Assembly (NCBI GenBank): GCA_900540735.1
Contig: UQHB01000042.1
Location: forward strand, 1-22,586
Length of the DNA: 22,586 nucleotides
Source of the DNA: an uncultured Megasphaera sp.
GTDB taxonomy: Bacteria > Bacillota > Negativicutes > Veillonellales > Megasphaeraceae
Reading direction: 5' to 3'
The position numbers and the translations under genes were made by a program. Shown piece after piece: positions 1-6,848 of this stretch; position 1 is the stretch's first letter, and each line of letters begins with the position of its first letter. The notes beneath the pieces were generated by a model. That model made no database searches, was not told the origin of the DNA, and worked only from the letters and a program-made list of their open reading frames with translations.

Positions 1-400
1 CCGAGCCCGTTGCGTCTCCAGTAAGAGAAATGTTGCGAGCCGTCGATAATTTGCCGACGCTTTCGACGCTTGCCGTGCCGTCTTCTCCTACGGTGACTTT
101 TCCGGCTCCTGTTGCAGATTTCAAACCGCCGAGGACGGTTGCTGTCGCCTGCGGCAACGTGTAAATGACAATATCCTGACCGTCCACAATAAGATGTCCA
201 TTCGTGCCGCTCTTACCAACCGCAACGCCAGCGTAGGGGAGTTCACTCCATTTCTTTACGCCGTCACCGACTTTAATCTTGTAAGAGTCGATTTCTACGC
301 CCGGTTCGCCTTTGCCAAGTACCGTATTTTGCGTGGTCCATTCTGCCGCCGTTTTGTTTTTGAGATATAATTTGCCAATGTTTAATGTAATTTGTGCCAT
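1..400 (-). CDS. Tail fibre protein, N-terminal part (runs off left edge)
   Basis: An open frame begins at the ATG at 400 and continues past base 1, so the C-terminus is outside the window; about 133 residues are visible. The ribosome site GGAGG lies just upstream and spans the end of the preceding gene, whose TAA is one base before this ATG. Residues about 1-55 contain KGEPGVEIDSYKIKVGDG followed by WSELPYAG. This matches the small N-terminal domain seen in Mtd-like and many Firmicutes tail fibres, which attaches the fibre to the baseplate. Residues about 80-133 contain ATVLGGLKS and LSTARNISLTGDATGS, a repeat style typical of trimeric fibre shafts. Its role is receptor binding or fibre shaft. 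The receptor-binding tip is not visible, so specificity cannot be judged. Confidence 0.8.
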   Translation of the reverse strand, partial: MAQITLNIGKLYLKNKTAAEWTTQNTVLGKGEPGVEIDSYKIKVGDGVKKWSELPYAGVAVGKSGTNGHLIVDGQDIVIYTLPQATATVLGGLKSATGAGKVTVGEDGTASVESVGKLSTARNISLTGDATGS

Positions 401-401
401 G

Positions 402-788
402 TTAGTGTCCTCCGTTTTCTTTTTCAAAATTGTTTCCGCAATCAATCGCTATAATGTCTTCGTAATCACTGCCGACAACAAAATACTTTTTGTCCATATC
501 ATCCCATCTATATGTCTTATTCTGACCTGTATCGACATACAAGACATTGACATCACCCTCGTTCGGAAAATTGTAAATGCTGTCGTAGTGCTGGTATGAG
601 GTAGATTTTAAGTAATCCAACCACTCTTCGACGGTGCCGTCATAACCATTTTCTACCGCCAAATCATACGCGCTTTTCCCATCCCTGCCGCGCATCAATA
701 CACGCATTTCAGCCGTGATACGTCCGCCGCACTGTAATGCCTGAGATAACGGCATACTACATTTATTTCCACAGTTGTCACATGCCAT
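402..788 (-). CDS. Tail fibre-associated structural protein, 128 aa
   Basis: A 128-residue protein with start ATG at 788 and a GGTGGTGGTGAT purine-rich ribosome site before it. The N-terminus has a cysteine cluster (C3, C6, C10, C20) that could bind a metal. Residues about 38-62 read GKSAYDLAVENGYDGTVEEW, a helix-turn motif that recurs in Firmicutes phage fibre and baseplate proteins. Residues about 74-108 (FPNEGDVNVLYVDTGQNKTY, then RWDD) match the short beta module often found beside BppU-like domains. It lies between two fibre genes, 14 bases after one and touching the next, so I infer a fibre connector or chaperone. The exact role is unknown to me. Confidence 0.7.
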   Translation of the reverse strand: MACDNCGNKCSMPLSQALQCGGRITAEMRVLMRGRDGKSAYDLAVENGYDGTVEEWLDYLKSTSYQHYDSIYNFPNEGDVNVLYVDTGQNKTYRWDDMDKKYFVVGSDYEDIIAIDCGNNFEKENGGH

Positions 789-802
789 ATCACCACCACC
801 TT

Positions 803-1144
803 CTACCGTGTAACATCCGGCTGTAGATGATACTTATTGCGAACAACGGTCGCCACTTGGTCGGGACCGCCTAACGGATCATGTACACGAGCCTCAATAT
901 CATAGACATAGTCACCGAACGGCAAGTCCGCCGTATCTTCGGTCAAAAAGGTTATTCGATTATCACAAATACATTTTTGCATCACAATGTCATCATCGTC
1001 ATAACTCTTTTTAACCGTAAATACAATGTCACAAGTATCATCCTGTTGTATTACCACACCGCGAGAAAATAGGTCAAGTCCTAGTTCCCCTGTATCGCCG
1101 CGAATGTGGAAAATCTCATTGCGTATTACGCGTAACCCATTCAT
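803..1144 (-). CDS. Baseplate/fibre Ig-like domain protein (BppU N-terminal-like), 113 aa
   Basis: Start ATG at 1144 with AGGAGG 8 bases upstream. The sequence has the pattern of the N-terminal beta-sandwich domain of upper baseplate proteins: FHIRGDTGELGL near the start, DIVFTVKKSYDDDD in the middle, then DTADLPFGDYVYDIEARV and a final VVRNKYHLQPDVT. Such domains mount receptor-binding proteins on baseplates in Gram-positive phages. Here the domain stands alone as a full gene between a fibre base and a second small fibre protein. Assignment rests on the domain pattern only. It is certainly coding and structural, but its exact partner is unknown. Confidence 0.7.
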   Translation of the reverse strand: MNGLRVIRNEIFHIRGDTGELGLDLFSRGVVIQQDDTCDIVFTVKKSYDDDDIVMQKCICDNRITFLTEDTADLPFGDYVYDIEARVHDPLGGPDQVATVVRNKYHLQPDVTR

Positions 1145-1156
1145 CTAATCATCCTC

Positions 1157-1768
1157 CTACGTTTTAAACCATATCGCATTTTCTATATATTCTGGCTCTG
1201 TATCACTGATAATGATATGTGCCTTGAATGCTTCTTGATGAGCTGTTTTATCTTCGTTATGCTTCTTAAAAGCCGCGGCGTGTGCATTACTATCATTAAA
1301 ATGTGTCTCCAGTTTAGTTGTAAATGTATTATTCACGCTGTTTTCATCTGCGAAGGCCTGAATCGTCCAGACAACAGTGCCATCCTGCCAAGAATCACCA
1401 ACCTTTTTGCCGGACGGCATGCTTTCTACGGCATCAGCGGAACTCATGCCAGCTGTTTCACATTTTAAGTACACATTCAGCGGCCCGTTTTTAAATTGTC
1501 GCAATTCACCAACAAAATACGCGGTTGACGGGATACGCCAGAACATAAATCCGGCTAATGAAGTTTCGGAAAAGGCATTTTCATAGAGCCATTTCATTTT
1601 TAAGTCAGCTTTATTCATAAAAGCATCAAACATAGACCGTGACGGTGGTGTAGACCCGATAAAGTTCCAGCCCGTCAGATAATTCTCGTCCGTAAACGTA
1701 TACGGCTGCAGCGGTGAGTTACTAGCCCATATTTTCATAAAATCCGGGCGGTTGTCTGTATCTGCCAT
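1157..1768 (-). CDS. Tail fibre protein with baseplate-binding N-terminus, 203 aa
   Basis: Start ATG at 1768, preceded by AAAGGGGTG at about 10 bases. Residues 1-62 contain FMKIWASNSPLQPYTFTDEN and GWNFIGSTPPSRSMFDAFMN, a domain common at the start of anaerobe phage fibre proteins that follow a DUF2612 gene; it probably docks on the wedge. Residues about 85-145 form a beta region. Residues about 152-184 hold two His-rich repeats of the form HxxDxxAHxxAFxxH (HFNDSNAHAAAFKKH and HNEDKTAHQEAFKAH), like metal-coordinating fibre shafts. The protein is short for a complete fibre, so it may be an adaptor for the downstream fibre truncated by the window edge. Confidence 0.75.
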   Translation of the reverse strand: MADTDNRPDFMKIWASNSPLQPYTFTDENYLTGWNFIGSTPPSRSMFDAFMNKADLKMKWLYENAFSETSLAGFMFWRIPSTAYFVGELRQFKNGPLNVYLKCETAGMSSADAVESMPSGKKVGDSWQDGTVVWTIQAFADENSVNNTFTTKLETHFNDSNAHAAAFKKHNEDKTAHQEAFKAHIIISDTEPEYIENAIWFKT

Positions 1769-1787
1769 AGTACATAGTCACCCCTTT

Positions 1788-2453
1788 CTAAAAGATTACT
1801 TGTATATCGTCAGCAAAGGCCCCCACGTCGAACCCTTTTGCATTAGGTTGTCCGAGGAAGCCTAAATAGTTGTCATAATTAAAATTGCTCATGCCTTGTA
1901 CACCCACGCCGCCAGCACGGACGATGAGGTCCACGGCTCGCGCTAAGGCCAATTCATTGGCATGCAGTGTCCTGCCAATACCAAGGGTAATCTTTGCATT
2001 GCCAACTTCGGCCAGTGACACATAGGGCGCGTCAAAGATACGCTTCGTGCTTGCAATCGTGTCTTCCGCCGTGCCGCGTGATACGTCTTTAAAGACTTTG
2101 AGCCATAAGATTTTACGATATTCCGGGTCGCTCAGATTGACCGATTGGAGCCATACTTCCCAACTATCCCGGAACCGCCCCACATCAAAGCCTAAGGCAT
2201 TATCCTGCCCTTCAAAGCCAAAGAATGACAAGGGAATAGCGTCCTTGATTTGCCGCGGCTGATTGACTATCTGGCCAATGCCGTCGAGCTGTGCCCCCTC
2301 ACCAGTATCAATCCAACGTTTTTCTTTGAGGTCCGCAAAAGCTTGGCTTATTTCATCCAATTCGGCACCAAAAGCATCCAAAATAGCATAGGTAACTTTT
2401 TTATTGGCAAACTGCGCGATTACATGGCCTTGCATATTCTCCGCCCTAGTCAT
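1788..2453 (-). CDS. DUF2612 baseplate wedge protein (gpI-like), 221 aa
   Basis: Matches the DUF2612 family: N-terminal helices, a central region with LSDPEYRKILWLKVFKDVSRGT, and the GFDVG motif. These proteins sit directly after baseplate gpJ and before the fibres, as here, and correspond to P2 gpI-type wedge components that link gpJ to fibres. The start ATG at 2453 overlaps the TGA of gpJ by four bases (ATGA), implying translational coupling. The GFxGQxNAxGFDVGxFxD motif occurs twice, at residues 77-96 and 196-215, with 13 of 20 positions identical; this is an internal duplication at the two ends of the protein. Confidence 0.88.
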   Translation of the reverse strand: MTRAENMQGHVIAQFANKKVTYAILDAFGAELDEISQAFADLKEKRWIDTGEGAQLDGIGQIVNQPRQIKDAIPLSFFGFEGQDNALGFDVGRFRDSWEVWLQSVNLSDPEYRKILWLKVFKDVSRGTAEDTIASTKRIFDAPYVSLAEVGNAKITLGIGRTLHANELALARAVDLIVRAGGVGVQGMSNFNYDNYLGFLGQPNAKGFDVGAFADDIQVIF

Positions 2454-3892
2454 TGTTTCGCCACCTCGATTCGGGACGCATCGAATACTGCAATTTGCCG
2501 GTCATTGATGGAAATGTTGTCTTTGGTATATGTCCCGGCTGTATCTCCAATGCAGGCAGATAAATCAATGTAGCCCACGCCGGTAGTCGCCGCGAATACA
2601 GTTGCAAAATACCGTTGCAAAATGACATCTTCCCCGATGGTCTGCGTCTGGCCTTTGGCCAATAAGGCCGCGGCAATTTCGGTTTCCGCTGCTGGCGGTA
2701 AGACTTCGTCGGGATTGGTGCCAATCGTGACTTTTAGCCATACCTTTATCGGTTCCGGCCTATTAAAATTCATGGTCCGCTGTACGCCCTGGCTGTCTAC
2801 GACAATACCGGACGTACTGCCAAAGGTATCAATCCCACCGGCTTTATTTTTCCAGATTTGCGAGGCAATGGCATCGGGTTCACCACCATCTACGACAATC
2901 TCAATAGAGTGTGGCGGCCTGCCTTCAGCGTCTTTTTCGTCTGTGTCGTTGGTGTAGCCGCGACACGTAAGCACGCCGTCCACATTGGCGTATACAGCCG
3001 CGACAATAGCCTCAATCATGGCACTAGCCCGGTCATAGAGGGACGAGCTCCACCGTTGCCGTAGTGATACATCCGTTTCGGCATCACGGCCCACATATGC
3101 CGCGGCGTTGTTAGATACGCCAGTCCAACCGGCATAAGCCGTCGTAATCTGCGTCAGCGAGCCAATGGCCGGATTGACAGCCCCCGCGGTCGTGCATTTA
3201 AACGTGACAGGTGAGCCCACACGAGTAAGCAAGACATTTTCAACTGTAATAGCAAACGTTGTCTGTGGCGCGTCCGAGCTGATTTGCAATACCTCGTTGA
3301 CTAGCGAAAATGTAATATGCGCTATCGAAAACAACGCAGACAAGGCCGTCAAGACAGCCGTTTTATCATCTTTGGCCTTGGCCGTATACTTCTTTTGTAC
3401 GCCGTTAATCGTAATCCCGTACATCGTGCCAGCCGTCACGGTATCTACTTCAATACGAGCATAACAAGCCTGCTTCGACGAAATGTAGGCATTACCGTCT
3501 GTACATGTCCACGCCGTCGCGTCCGCCGTTGACGCTGTGATTTGCACCCCATATGGCACCGCCGCACCGTCTGCGCCGTAACACGTCGCAATGACGGTGC
3601 TGTATTCCGGCTCAATCAAGGTAATCCCAGCAAGGCCGGCGGCATTAGATAAGGACACACCGCTTGCCGTATTGGGATACATGGCATCATACGAATCTTG
3701 TGCTACTTCCCAAAGGTCGGCAATTTCGTAAGCAAAGACGCCGACGAGTTGCCCAAAAACGGAATTGCTCCCAGTTTGTATCTCTACACCGAGTTGGTCA
3801 GATAACCGGCTGTTCATGGAACTGATAATTTCCGGTAGTCTCTTCCGGCGAAAGCCTTCGCGAGATAAGCCGTATTTAATTTCGTCCGCCAT
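2450..3892 (-). CDS. Baseplate assembly protein J-like, 480 aa
   Basis: The N-terminus (EGFRRKRLPEIISSMNSRLS, then FGQLVGVFAYEIADLWEVAQ and YPNTASGVSLSNAAGLAGI) is characteristic of the gpJ/gp47 baseplate family, which forms the wedge ring around the hub. Residues about 265-310 (GRDAETDVSLRQRW...AIVAAVYANVDGV) give the second conserved block. A beta-rich segment at residues about 156-232 resembles modules in the sheath and cement proteins of this phage. Start ATG at 3892 has AAGGAGG at 9 bases and lies within the 3' end of the gp25-like gene (17-base overlap). Length is normal to slightly long for the family because of that insertion. Confidence 0.93.
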   Translation of the reverse strand: MADEIKYGLSREGFRRKRLPEIISSMNSRLSDQLGVEIQTGSNSVFGQLVGVFAYEIADLWEVAQDSYDAMYPNTASGVSLSNAAGLAGITLIEPEYSTVIATCYGADGAAVPYGVQITASTADATAWTCTDGNAYISSKQACYARIEVDTVTAGTMYGITINGVQKKYTAKAKDDKTAVLTALSALFSIAHITFSLVNEVLQISSDAPQTTFAITVENVLLTRVGSPVTFKCTTAGAVNPAIGSLTQITTAYAGWTGVSNNAAAYVGRDAETDVSLRQRWSSSLYDRASAMIEAIVAAVYANVDGVLTCRGYTNDTDEKDAEGRPPHSIEIVVDGGEPDAIASQIWKNKAGGIDTFGSTSGIVVDSQGVQRTMNFNRPEPIKVWLKVTIGTNPDEVLPPAAETEIAAALLAKGQTQTIGEDVILQRYFATVFAATTGVGYIDLSACIGDTAGTYTKDNISINDRQIAVFDASRIEVAKQ

Positions 3893-4253
3893 ACCCTAAC
3901 ACCTCCTTACTCGTTATCATGCCGTACTGCGTTTTTGCCTCGTATTCGACCGTCAGCGTGCGTAAAATCCTGTTAAAGGTAAAATCCATCGACGTAATGC
4001 TTTCTACGCCTTCTACGGCTAAAATAGCATCACTCAGCACTTGCCGTATATGGTTCTCGTTCGGATTTTTTACTAAGATATATTCTAAATATGGTACGCC
4101 GTCTCTGGTATCCAAAAACCATTCGCCGAGCCACTCCCGCAGGGAAATAAGCACCTGCTGTACGACTCGTTCGGCGTGGTCAATCAGTATTAAATCACCG
4201 TCTTGTATAACAAGGTCGCCTGTTTCTATATTCATCGCTAAATCATAGGCCAT
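3876..4253 (-). CDS. gp25-like baseplate wedge / sheath initiator, 125 aa
   Basis: A compact protein with the gp25/gpW pattern: MNIETGDLVIQDGDLILID at the N-terminus, a helix VVQQVLISLREWLGEWFLDT, then VPYLEYILVKNPNENHIRQV and a C-terminal strand pair. In contractile tails this family joins the baseplate wedge and nucleates sheath polymerisation. The ribosome site AGGAGG is 6 bases before ATG 4253. Gene order spike-gp25-gpJ is the standard order of simple contractile baseplates. Confidence 0.9.
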   Translation of the reverse strand: MAYDLAMNIETGDLVIQDGDLILIDHAERVVQQVLISLREWLGEWFLDTRDGVPYLEYILVKNPNENHIRQVLSDAILAVEGVESITSMDFTFNRILRTLTVEYEAKTQYGMITSKEVLGYGGRN

Positions 4254-4262
4254 ATCATCCTC

Positions 4263-4859
4263 CTATTGCGGCGTGCTGGTCTTACTGCCGCCACTCATAA
4301 CGCCGCCGTGGACATGCTTCGTCAGAGAAATACCATTGACTATCAAATCGCCGCCGCTGAATGAAAATGTCGTCCCATCGGCTAGCGTTCCGGCAAAGGC
4401 GCCCCCATTCAGCGTGACCAGGGAACCGCTATGAAACAAGCAGACATCCGACGGGTTCGACTGATTAGACGGTACGGAATCGGCATATAGTCCAGGAACA
4501 CAAATGGCGTCGTTCATATCATGCCGCCGTGTATCATCACTGTCGCCGCCACTCAGGTAATCATCGAGCTGAGATTCAGCAAAGACGAGCAAGCAGCCGT
4601 CCCCTGGCTGAACAGGGAACGTAACGCCGGCGCGGCCGCCCATCCCCATCGGGAAAACGACGGGAACGTTATAAATGACGGGCCATGGCAGAGAACGGCC
4701 ATCAAAGACCTTCTTACTGCCGACGGGCTGAACCTGCGCCCGATTTGTCGCCGCAGAATATGACACGACTATGCCAGGCATCGCCGTATGTAGATTTTCG
4801 TCGCGGTCATTCATCCACCCGTCGATAATGTCTTTGACTTCATTAGGTCGTTGCGCCAT
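4263..4859 (-). CDS. Baseplate spike protein (Gp138-like) with HxH tip, 198 aa
   Basis: Residues about 1-110 match the OB-like N-terminal domain of Gp138-type spikes (VKDIIDGWMNDRDENLHTAM, PGIVVSYSAATNRAQVQPVG, then FPVQPGDGCLLVFAES and DDYLSGGDSDD). Residues about 140-198 are short beta repeats ending in KHVHGGVMSGG. The HVH pair is the HxH motif that in phage spikes such as P2 gpV and phi92 gp138 binds an iron ion at the membrane-piercing tip. I chose ATG 4859 because it follows AAGGTGGGAG; a GTG nine bases upstream would leave almost no space for a ribosome site. It overlaps the end of the hub gene by 17 bases. Confidence 0.88.
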   Translation of the reverse strand: MAQRPNEVKDIIDGWMNDRDENLHTAMPGIVVSYSAATNRAQVQPVGSKKVFDGRSLPWPVIYNVPVVFPMGMGGRAGVTFPVQPGDGCLLVFAESQLDDYLSGGDSDDTRRHDMNDAICVPGLYADSVPSNQSNPSDVCLFHSGSLVTLNGGAFAGTLADGTTFSFSGGDLIVNGISLTKHVHGGVMSGGSKTSTPQ

Positions 4860-5766
4860 TGCTCCCACCTTCTTTCTTTTCGTACGTTAGCCGTTCAATC
4901 AAATCTATTTCGCTCGTCCAGTCACCGCCATGCGTATCACCGCTGTGTTTGACCGCTTCGACGCGGAACCATCCCTTGATGTACCGACTTTCTACCTTGA
5001 CAGCATCGCCTGGCGTTACGGTTGGAGCAAGAAGCGTCTTGATTTTCCAGCCCGCTTGTTTTTCAGGCTTTTCTTTTTCCTCTTTCTTCTTACGCTTACG
5101 TTTTGGCGTCTCTTTATCCGGCTTAGGATTGGCCTTTACAATACGCTCTGGCGAGCCAATAAGGCCGCTATCTGACGCAAAGACAAGGCCGCGATTGGCA
5201 AAGACACCGCCATTCATAATGATTTGCAAGGCGTTGTTTTGAATGCTCCACGTACAGCCGGAGTGATAGCAAATACCGTCCAGCGCATCCCGCGGCAAAC
5301 CGGCGTAGGAATAGCCGTTTTGAAACGACCCAAACTGCACGCCCTGGCCTAGGACCAGCGGCAGGCCCATTTCATCGGCGATATACTTTAGAATCGTGTT
5401 GCCCGCTACGCCCGGCGCAAAAGACAGGGAAAAGAACGTATCCCGTAACGGCACTTGACCATCCGATAAGGTAAGCTCTGTACTCACGTCTTTCCCGTCG
5501 TCGGTGGTCTTGCTACTAATAACAGTGCCAACAAAAATACGGACAGGTCCAGCGTTATCTTTATAACCTGCATATATTTCTACCTGTCTGTCCGCAACTT
5601 CGATATTTTTTCGCGATGTCTCGCTGAGATTGTATAACGTGAGTTTGCTCTTATTCGTTTCCTTTGTTAGGTCTTTTTCGACATCAAAGGTAATGCGTAA
5701 CGTATTGGCATACTCAATTTTCAGTTCCGGGAATTTAACCCGATACTGCCGATTCCATAATGACAT
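4843..5766 (-). CDS. Baseplate hub protein (gpD / gp27-like), 307 aa
   Basis: Begins with MSLWNRQYRVKFPE, then alternating strands and LTKETNKSKLTLYNLSETSR, VEIYAGYKDNAGPVRIFVG and a central GDGQ-like LSDGQVPLRDT. This pattern fits late control gpD-type hubs that form the trimer carrying the spike. An unusual Lys/Glu-rich stretch at residues about 213-237 (KETPKRKRKKKEEKEK) interrupts the protein before the C-terminal beta domain with PGDAVKVESRYIKGWFRVE. ATG 5766 has GGAGG nine bases upstream; the in-frame ATG three codons earlier abuts GGAGG and is less likely. It overlaps the plug gene by 32 bases. Confidence 0.85.
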   Translation of the reverse strand: MSLWNRQYRVKFPELKIEYANTLRITFDVEKDLTKETNKSKLTLYNLSETSRKNIEVADRQVEIYAGYKDNAGPVRIFVGTVISSKTTDDGKDVSTELTLSDGQVPLRDTFFSLSFAPGVAGNTILKYIADEMGLPLVLGQGVQFGSFQNGYSYAGLPRDALDGICYHSGCTWSIQNNALQIIMNGGVFANRGLVFASDSGLIGSPERIVKANPKPDKETPKRKRKKKEEKEKPEKQAGWKIKTLLAPTVTPGDAVKVESRYIKGWFRVEAVKHSGDTHGGDWTSEIDLIERLTYEKKEGGSNGATT

Positions 5767-6091
5767 GCAGTTCATCCTCCGGTACATATACAAAAGACAC
5801 CCGACCATTCAAGAAATCTTGACGGCCTATAGGTGTCTGATTCGTCATATCTGTGACAACGGCCACTAACTCACCAGGTGGAATTTTGGCATGACGCCGG
5901 TACTGCGCTAACAGCGGAAAATTAGAGACTAACGGAATACCGCGTACAATGTCGACATTATCGTTATCACATACGTCGACCGTCCATATTTGAGCATAAT
6001 CATTCCAGGCGAAATGGAAACGGTACGCTGTCGTATCCAAAATAACAGTCTCTACAAAATCATTTGCGTCAGCCATAGAAATAGTAAGCAT
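5735..6091 (-). CDS. Baseplate plug protein (Pam3 gp18-like), 118 aa
   Basis: The family pattern is FRFHFAWND-like (here YRFHFAWNDYAQIWTVDVCD), followed by DIVRGIPLVSNFPLLAQYR, then PPGELVAVV and DFLNGRVSFVYVPEDEL. This is the small beta-barrel protein that plugs the baseplate of cyanophage Pam3 and related simple myoviruses. The preferred start is ATG 6091, which shares its A with the TAA of the upstream Dit-like gene (TAATG) and has GGGGGTG eight bases upstream. A TTG two codons earlier is possible but unnecessary. It lies between the Dit-like and hub genes, as expected. Confidence 0.82.
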   Translation of the reverse strand: MLTISMADANDFVETVILDTTAYRFHFAWNDYAQIWTVDVCDNDNVDIVRGIPLVSNFPLLAQYRRHAKIPPGELVAVVTDMTNQTPIGRQDFLNGRVSFVYVPEDELHVIMESAVSG

Positions 6092-6837
6092 TACCAAAGC
6101 ACCCCCGCTCCACCAGTAGACCCGAAAATAGAATACGCCGCCGTGTACGCCGTGGCTTCTAGGCCTGTGCCAATACTCCCGTACTGGCTTAAATCAATAT
6201 TGTTCGTCGTCATGCCGGGCTTGGCTTGTGTAGCATCGACAACCTCCAACCCTGTGCCTATGTTCCTCGTTGAAGCGGCACCGGCATCTACGGTCGTCCC
6301 TGCTTTGCCTGCGGCATCGTTTTTTGTATAAGCCGACGGTACATCTTCTGTACGCTGCACAACACGGCGCACATGAACGAATTCCAAAGAGCATTTATAG
6401 CAATACCCATCCTGTACATTCCGCGGCATCGGTGCCGACGTCATGACCATGTCCGTATAAATGCCATCGGGCAAGGTAATCGTGATGGGTTCGCCCATTT
6501 GGTAAATCTGTGCAATGCTTTTGAGTACGACATCCAGCTTATGGCCACCGCCAAGAAGTGAATTGAACCACGTTACCGGCGTTGGTGTAAAGAGCACATC
6601 CAGCGACAGCTTCAAGGGCTTACGTGTGACATGGTCAGAAATAGAAAAACCGTCTTCAACAGGGTATTCCGTGACTTCGCTTTCAAAGGTCGTCGTCCGG
6701 CTAATGATTACATCACAAGATAAATCCCCTATCGTCGCAGGCTGTACTAAAGGCGGTAAAATCCCTGTATTCGTCGATACGAACCCACGAGAACCGCCGC
6801 CACCTACTAAGCTTGACGTAAGGCTTGCTATATTCAT
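6091..6837 (-). CDS. Dit-like baseplate/tail protein, 248 aa
   Basis: Residues about 38-150 carry the Dit-like N-terminal domain pattern: DLSCDVIISRTTTFESEVTE, YPVEDGFSISDHVTRKPLKL, then HKLDVVLKSIAQIYQMGEPI and the TDMVMTSAPMPRNV strand. This domain forms the ring joining the tail tube to the hub. The C-terminal 90 residues are low-complexity, rich in Gly, Ala and Thr (two copies of an IGTGLE motif), and may be a flexible extension. Start ATG 6837 has AGGAGGTG at good spacing. It follows the tape measure gene by 11 bases. Confidence 0.82.
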   Translation of the reverse strand: MNIASLTSSLVGGGGSRGFVSTNTGILPPLVQPATIGDLSCDVIISRTTTFESEVTEYPVEDGFSISDHVTRKPLKLSLDVLFTPTPVTWFNSLLGGGHKLDVVLKSIAQIYQMGEPITITLPDGIYTDMVMTSAPMPRNVQDGYCYKCSLEFVHVRRVVQRTEDVPSAYTKNDAAGKAGTTVDAGAASTRNIGTGLEVVDATQAKPGMTTNNIDLSQYGSIGTGLEATAYTAAYSIFGSTGGAGVLW

Positions 6838-6848
6838 GTCGTCACCTC

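Noticed and set aside
1..400. Diversity-generating retroelement target in the Mtd-like fibre
   Set aside because: Only the N-terminal domain is similar to Mtd; no variable repeat, template repeat or reverse transcriptase is visible in the window.
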